NCBI GenBank assembly: GCA_021647745.1
Contig: JAKIUB010000009.1
Coordinates: 23,217-87,216, forward strand
Origin: Paracoccaceae bacterium
GTDB taxonomy: Bacteria > Pseudomonadota > Alphaproteobacteria > Rhodobacterales > Rhodobacteraceae
Reading direction: 5' to 3'
Length of the DNA stretch: 64,000 nt
Shown here: piece by piece, positions 60,060 to 64,000 of the stretch
Position numbering within the stretch: the first letter of the stretch is position 1
Layout of the letters: every line of letters starts with the position of its first letter
Position numbers and translations under genes: made by a program
The notes under the pieces: generated by a model
What the model was told of the DNA's origin: nothing
What the model saw: only the letters and a program-made list of their open reading frames with translations
The model's database searches: none

Positions 60060-60989
60060 TCAGGCCAGTGTGTCCCCGCTTTCGGTCAGGATAAAACCCA
60101 GAAACGAGCGCGCTGCCAGCGAGAGCTTTTTGCCACGTAAATGCACTGCATACCAGCGCCGAACCAGCGGAAAACCCTGCATATCCAGTATCTCGATATG
60201 GCCGCTAGCCAGCTCCAGCCCGATATTGCGCCGTGACAGAACAGAAACCCCAAGCCCCGCCAAAACGCCTTGCTTGATAGCCTCGGCGCTGCCCAGCTCC
60301 ATAAACGGCTCAAGGGTGACCCCGTGACTATGCAGCAGCCGGTCCACCGCCAGCCGTGTGCCGGACCCCGGCTCGCGCACAAGGAAGCGCTCGCCGGATA
60401 GCGCGCCAAGCGGGATGCTGTTTTGTTTTAGCAGTGGATGCCCGGGCGGTGCGACCACGACCATTTCATTGTCGATAAAAGGGTAGGCTGTGACCGCGAT
60501 TTCGCTTGGCACCTGCCCCATGATCAACAGGTCATCCTGATTGGATTTTAGCCTCTCCAGCACTTTGGCGCGGTTGGTGATGGTCAGTCGGGGGCGCAGG
60601 GCAGGGTGGCGGTTGATAAAAGCCCCCAGAAGATGCGGCATAAAATAGGTGGCCGAAGAGATCACCGCAAGGCTGAGATCGCCCTTGACCACCCCCTTGT
60701 GCTCGGAGGCAAGATCTTCCAGCGCCACCACCCCGCCGAGGATCTCGCGCGCGGTTTCGTAAACATCGCGGCCGGCAGCGGTGGGGTGAATGGTGCGACC
60801 GGTTTTCTCAAGCAATGGCAGGCCAAGGGTTTCGCTCAGCTTCTTGATCTGCATCGAGACCGTGGGTTGGGATAGATGCAGGGCACCAGCCGCTTTGGTA
60901 TACCCTCCGAGCCGGACAACCGCCTCGAAAATCTGGAGCTGTCTCAGGGTCAGGCTCTGGACGATATTACTTTTTCTCAATGCAGACAT
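60060..60989 (-). CDS. cbbR: LysR-type regulator of CO2 fixation
   Basis: CbbR senses metabolites such as RuBP or PEP and activates the divergent cbb operon. The 309-residue protein has an N-terminal winged helix (SLTLRQLQIFEAVVRLGGYT and LSQPTVSMQIKKLSETLG, residues about 12-72) and a two-lobed ligand domain (FLVREPGSGTRLAVDRLL). Its position, divergent from cbbM across 129 AT-rich bases, gives the name. The N terminus MSALRKSN precedes the usual family start by a few residues. Confidence 0.92.
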   Translation of the reverse strand: MSALRKSNIVQSLTLRQLQIFEAVVRLGGYTKAAGALHLSQPTVSMQIKKLSETLGLPLLEKTGRTIHPTAAGRDVYETAREILGGVVALEDLASEHKGVVKGDLSLAVISSATYFMPHLLGAFINRHPALRPRLTITNRAKVLERLKSNQDDLLIMGQVPSEIAVTAYPFIDNEMVVVAPPGHPLLKQNSIPLGALSGERFLVREPGSGTRLAVDRLLHSHGVTLEPFMELGSAEAIKQGVLAGLGVSVLSRRNIGLELASGHIEILDMQGFPLVRRWYAVHLRGKKLSLAARSFLGFILTESGDTLA

Positions 60990-61011
60990 AAGAATAATAT
61001 ATAGATATTAT

Positions 61012-61035
61012 CTATTATAACAATAGAAACTATTG
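61012..61035. promoter_or_regulatory. Overlapping dyads in the cbbR-cbbM promoter region (candidate CbbR site)
   Basis: CTATTATAACAATAG (61012-61026) and CAATAGAAACTATTG (61021-61035) are inverted repeats sharing the central CAATAG. The second is a perfect 6-3-6 dyad. They lie just upstream of cbbR and about 85-105 bp before cbbM, where LysR-type regulators bind. Assignment to CbbR is by context. Confidence 0.5.
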
Positions 61036-61118
61036 ATTTTACTCTATGTAAGACCCGCTCTATTTTCCATATTAGAATATTTGCATCTATAGAATCAGCA
61101 CTGTTAAGGGAGAAAAAC

Positions 61119-62504
61119 ATGCTAGACCAAACATCGCGCTACAGCGACCTGACCCTGAAGGAAGAAAATCTGATTGCGGCGGGCAGGCATATTTTGACCG
61201 CCTATAAAATGAAGCCGGCGCCCGGGTTTTTTGACTATGTTGGCACTGCCGCGCATTTTTGCGCCGAAAGCTCGACCGGCACCAATGTGCAAACCGTAAC
61301 CACCGATGATTTTGCCAAGGGGCTGGATGCGATCTGCTACGAGGTGGACGAAGAAAACGAGCTGATGAAAATCGCTTATCCGATTGATCTGTTTGACCGT
61401 AACATCACCGATGGTCGCGCCATGGTGGTTTCCTTGATGACCTGTATGGTGGGAAATAATCAAGCCATGGGCGATGTTGAATACGCCAAGCTGCTTGATT
61501 TTTATGTGCCGCCGAATTTCCTGCGCTTGTTTGATGGCCCTTCCAAGGGCATTATTGATATGTGGCGCATTTTGGGCCGTGATCTGGATAATGGCGGCAT
61601 GGTTGTTGGCACGATTATCAAGCCAAAGCTCGGCCTGCGCCCCAAGCCGTTTGCCGAAGCGTGCTACCAGTTCTGGCTCGGCGGTGATTTTATCAAAAAT
61701 GACGAGCCACAGGGCAATCAGGTATACGCCCCGATGCGCGAGAGCATTCCGTTGATCGTGGACGCAATGAAGCGCGCGATGGATGATACCGGCCAAGCCA
61801 AAATCTTCTCGGCCAATATTACGGCTGATTGTCATGAAGAAATGATTGCGCGCGGCGAATATGTGCTGGAGCAATTTGGCCATTTGGCAGAGCACGTAGC
61901 ACTGCTGGTTGATGGTTTTGTGGGCGGCACCGGCATGGTCACCACCGCGCGCCGCCACTTTAGCAACCAGTTCATCCACTATCACCGCGCTGGGCACGGC
62001 ATGGTAACGGGCGAGGAGAGCAACCGTGGTTATACCGCGCTGACCCACATGAAATGGGCGCGTATGGCTGGCTCTTCGGGCATCCATACCGGCACCATGG
62101 GCTTTGGCAAAATGGAAGGCTATAATTCCGATACTGTGCTTTCAAAAGCGCTTATGGATGATGTTTCTGTTGGCACCCACTTTACCCAGCCATGGGAGCG
62201 CATGAAGCCAACATCTCCGATCATCTCGGGTGGTATGAACGCGCTGCGCCTGCCCGGCTTTTTTGATAATCTGGGCCATTGTAACGTGATCCAGACCTCG
62301 GGCGGCGGCGCTTTGGGCCATAAAGACGGCATTGCTGCCGGTGCGACCTCGCTGCGTCAGTCATACGAGGCTTGGCAGCAAGGCATTGATTTGGTTGAAT
62401 ATGCCAAGGACCACCCTGAAACCAAAGGTGCTTTCGAGAGCTTTCCGGCGGATGCTGACCAGAACTATCCGGGCTGGCGCGAGAAACTCGGCGTGCATAA
62501 ATAG
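61119..62504 (+). CDS. cbbM: Form II ribulose-bisphosphate carboxylase/oxygenase
   Basis: Form II RubisCO fixes CO2 without small subunits and has low specificity for CO2 over O2, so it suits high-CO2 or low-O2 settings. The 461-residue protein has the active-site loop GGDFIKNDEPQGNQ with the carbamylated lysine at Lys193, and the catalytic lysine in IIKPKLGL. The N-terminal TSRYSDLTLKEENLIAAG and the C-terminal phosphate site ISGGMNALRLPG fit form II (R. rubrum type). GGGAG lies 8 bases before the ATG. A double hairpin follows. Confidence 0.97.
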   Translation: MLDQTSRYSDLTLKEENLIAAGRHILTAYKMKPAPGFFDYVGTAAHFCAESSTGTNVQTVTTDDFAKGLDAICYEVDEENELMKIAYPIDLFDRNITDGRAMVVSLMTCMVGNNQAMGDVEYAKLLDFYVPPNFLRLFDGPSKGIIDMWRILGRDLDNGGMVVGTIIKPKLGLRPKPFAEACYQFWLGGDFIKNDEPQGNQVYAPMRESIPLIVDAMKRAMDDTGQAKIFSANITADCHEEMIARGEYVLEQFGHLAEHVALLVDGFVGGTGMVTTARRHFSNQFIHYHRAGHGMVTGEESNRGYTALTHMKWARMAGSSGIHTGTMGFGKMEGYNSDTVLSKALMDDVSVGTHFTQPWERMKPTSPIISGGMNALRLPGFFDNLGHCNVIQTSGGGALGHKDGIAAGATSLRQSYEAWQQGIDLVEYAKDHPETKGAFESFPADADQNYPGWREKLGVHK

Positions 62505-62516
62505 GCTCGCCTTCCT

Positions 62517-62536
62517 GCGCCGCCTAATGGCGGCGC
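62517..62536 (+). other. Perfect 8-bp hairpin just after cbbM
   Basis: GCGCCGCC, loop TAAT, then GGCGGCGC forms a perfect GC-rich stem 12 bases after the cbbM stop. It probably protects the cbbM 3' end from exonucleases. Confidence 0.75.
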
Positions 62537-62554
62537 GGGAGACCTTTATCAATG

Positions 62555-62576
62555 AGCCAAGGCGCTTGGCTTTTTT
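62555..62576 (+). terminator. Intra-operon terminator between cbbM and cbbQ
   Basis: AGCCAAG, loop GCG, then CTTGGCT and a T run form a compact rho-independent terminator. cbbQ starts 22 bp later, so it probably acts as a partial stop that lowers cbbQO relative to cbbM. Confidence 0.8.
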
Positions 62577-62597
62577 ATAAAGATCAGGGGAAATTCA

Positions 62598-63401
62598 ATG
62601 ACCGACGCGCAACAATTCACCATTCAAAAAGAGCCGTTTTACCATGCCACAGGCGCGGAAATAGAGCTTTATGAGGCCGCTTATGCCGCCCGCCTGCCGG
62701 TGATGGTAAAAGGCCCCACCGGCTGCGGAAAATCCCGCTTTGTGGAATATATGGCGTGGAAGCTCAAGAGGCCGCTGATCACCGTGGCCTGTAATGAGGA
62801 CATGACAGCGGCGGATCTGGTCGGGCGGTTTTTGCTCGATGAAAACGGCACCAACTGGCAGGATGGCCCGCTGACCGTGGCGGCTCGGATTGGCGCGATT
62901 TGCTATCTGGACGAGGTGGTGGAAGCCCGTCAGGATACCACCGTGGTGATCCATCCGCTCACAGACCACCGCCGCGTTTTGCCGCTGGATAAAAAGGGCG
63001 AGCTGCTGGAAGCCCATCCCGATTTCCAACTCGTTATTTCCTATAATCCGGGCTACCAAAGCCTGATGAAAGATCTCAAGCAATCCACCAAGCAACGCTT
63101 TACGGCGCTTGATTTTGATTATCCCGAAGCCGAGGCCGAAGCCGCGATTGTTTCGCGCGAAGGCGGGGTGGACAAGGCGACGGCGCTGAAGCTGGTTGAA
63201 ATCGCCCATAAGGCGCGGAACCTGAAGGGTCACGGCATTGACGAGGGCATTTCTACCCGCCTTTTGGTGTATGGTGCCATGCTGATAAACCAGGGCATCG
63301 CCCCTGTGGAAGCCTGCAAAATGGCCATGGTGCGGCCCTTGTCTGACGACGCGGATATCCGCGCCACGCTGGATGCTGCCGTTGAAATGATCATTGGATA
63401 G
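62598..63401 (+). CDS. cbbQ: CbbQ, AAA+ RubisCO activase subunit (MoxR type)
   Basis: CbbQ forms hexamers that, with CbbO, remove inhibitory sugar phosphates from RubisCO. The 267-residue AAA+ protein has Walker A GPTGCGKS (39-46), Walker B ICYLDEVVEA and the sensor region LVISYNPGYQS. A C-terminal CbbQ extension (EGISTRLLVYGAMLI) follows. Related NorQ has the same fold, but the position after cbbM gives the name. AGGGGAAATTC precedes the ATG. cbbO follows directly. Confidence 0.95.
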   Translation: MTDAQQFTIQKEPFYHATGAEIELYEAAYAARLPVMVKGPTGCGKSRFVEYMAWKLKRPLITVACNEDMTAADLVGRFLLDENGTNWQDGPLTVAARIGAICYLDEVVEARQDTTVVIHPLTDHRRVLPLDKKGELLEAHPDFQLVISYNPGYQSLMKDLKQSTKQRFTALDFDYPEAEAEAAIVSREGGVDKATALKLVEIAHKARNLKGHGIDEGISTRLLVYGAMLINQGIAPVEACKMAMVRPLSDDADIRATLDAAVEMIIG

Positions 63402-64000
63402 ATGGAACCCGAGGCCCAAATCTGGCGTAACCGGCTGAATTGCACCGTTTCAAAGGTGGATGACATTTTTGAGGAAGCGCTCACGCGCGCGCAAGAGGTG
63501 ATGGATGAAGACGCGCTTTATGCATGGCTCGCCGGTGCCGATGTGGTGTGCGCGCTTGGTCGTGGGCTAGAGCTGCCGCTGCTCTATCTTGATGATATGC
63601 CCGAGGTGGTGAAATATTCCGATGCGGCCATTCTGCCCGAGGTGGCCAGCCTCTGCGCCCATCTGTCCAAGGAGGCCGTGCGCGGCTCGATCGCGCCGTT
63701 TTTGGGCACGCTGGCGCAGGTGGCGCGGCGGCTGGATAACGCTGACCTGTTGCGCATCTGGCTACGGATGATCCGCATGATGGTGGCCAAGGCCAAGGGC
63801 GGCACCGCGCCGATGCTGGCCCGCGCGCCTTATCTTTTCTCCCAGCTTTCCCTGCCCGGCGTTCAGGCTTGGGTGGAATATGGTGTGCGGGTATATCGCG
63901 ATCATCAGCACCGCCTGCCCGATTATTTCAGCCTGCAAAGCGCTGATTCCAAGGCGATGCTGGTCAAGCAGCGCGCCGGCACGCTTTTTATGGATGCCGA
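63402..64000 (+). CDS. cbbO: CbbO, RubisCO activase subunit, N-terminal part (3' end outside window)
   Basis: The open frame starts at the ATG one base after the cbbQ stop and runs off the right edge, giving 199 residues of a protein of about 750-800. The N-terminal part, MEPEAQIWRNRLNCTVSKVD onward, is helical and rich in leucine and arginine, as in CbbO/NorD-type proteins; the VWA domain that binds RubisCO lies further on and is not visible. The name rests mainly on the cbbM-cbbQ-cbbO order. Confidence 0.85.
   Translation, partial: MEPEAQIWRNRLNCTVSKVDDIFEEALTRAQEVMDEDALYAWLAGADVVCALGRGLELPLLYLDDMPEVVKYSDAAILPEVASLCAHLSKEAVRGSIAPFLGTLAQVARRLDNADLLRIWLRMIRMMVAKAKGGTAPMLARAPYLFSQLSLPGVQAWVEYGVRVYRDHQHRLPDYFSLQSADSKAMLVKQRAGTLFMDA

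Noticed and set aside
61122..62087. Open frame of 321 codons on the minus strand opposite cbbM
   Set aside because: It is the antisense shadow of a highly biased RubisCO gene; the translated sequence has no domain and no start signal.
1..64000. tRNA, rRNA, CRISPR arrays, insertion sequences, prophage or toxin-antitoxin genes
   Set aside because: I looked through all intergenic stretches, which are mostly under 250 bp. I saw no cloverleaf with a CCA-type end, no spaced repeats, no transposase and no terminal inverted repeats. A covariance-model search would be more sensitive.

Overview
The window reads as a dense, housekeeping-rich stretch of an alphaproteobacterial chromosome, most likely from the Rhodobacterales or a close relative. 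Three things support this. The gene families are typical of the class (gcrA, phaR, a TIGR02302/DUF4175 protein, DUF1178, DUF2007, DUF4170, ptsP). Conserved alphaproteobacterial neighbourhoods are present (ETF-QO/TPR/ispE/ispB; tlpA/argH/lptM/lysA; mutY opposite a DUF721 gene and dsbA). TTAA-N7-TTAA (CtrA-type) sites occur in front of expected targets. I see no rRNA, tRNA, CRISPR array, insertion sequence, phage gene or origin. Both ends cut genes: ETF-QO on the left and cbbO on the right.

Layout: 1-5.3 kb holds the end of ETF-QO, a TPR protein, isoprenoid genes (ispE, ispB), a DUF2007 protein, a small-molecule/tRNA-type methyltransferase and a YdcH-like protein. 5.3-9.7 kb holds an amidotransferase, the PHB precursor genes phaB-phaA, the divergent repressor phaR and an EAL phosphodiesterase with a CtrA-type site. 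9.7-17.4 kb holds tlpA, then argH-lptM-(SUOX-fold protein-DUF2834)-lysA-TIGR02302-DMT transporter. 17.4-29 kb holds an SDR, pmbA, an inositol-phosphatase-family gene, waaA and lpxK (LPS), dsbA, a DUF721 gene, mutY, alkB, gcrA, a secreted M35-type metallopeptidase, a DUF1178 protein and an orphan lipoprotein. 29-41.5 kb holds lysC, ptsP, an isolated wza-wzb-wzc export set, uppS, yggT, a thioesterase, an MFS transporter, mepA and a secreted phytase-esterase-like protein.

41.6-47.9 kb is a sulfur-oxidation locus, soxRS facing soxVWXYZAB. It stops after soxB at a terminator and has no soxCD; hflKC and a DegP-type protease follow directly. 51.9-58.6 kb holds dprA (with a near-consensus CtrA site), the copper nitrite reductase nirK behind a perfect TTGA-N6-TCAA box, a GlxA/AraC-type regulator, class II DAHP synthase, serB and a PAS protein. 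58.9-64 kb holds gmk, a gamma-carbonic-anhydrase-family gene, and cbbR facing cbbM-cbbQ-cbbO (form II RubisCO and its activase).

Taken together, the accessory genes suggest a facultative sulfur-oxidising lithotroph. It could fix CO2 with form II RubisCO, reduce nitrite at low oxygen, store PHB and hydroxylate alkanes. I found no wholly new system. The most interesting points are: the Sox set without SoxCD, combined with a SoxR that keeps the two sulfur-sensing cysteines; the CtrA-type sites in front of the EAL and dprA genes; a well-formed FNR/Nnr-class promoter for nirK; the double hairpin between cbbM and cbbQ; and a SUOX-fold/DUF2834 pair inserted in the argH-lysA block.
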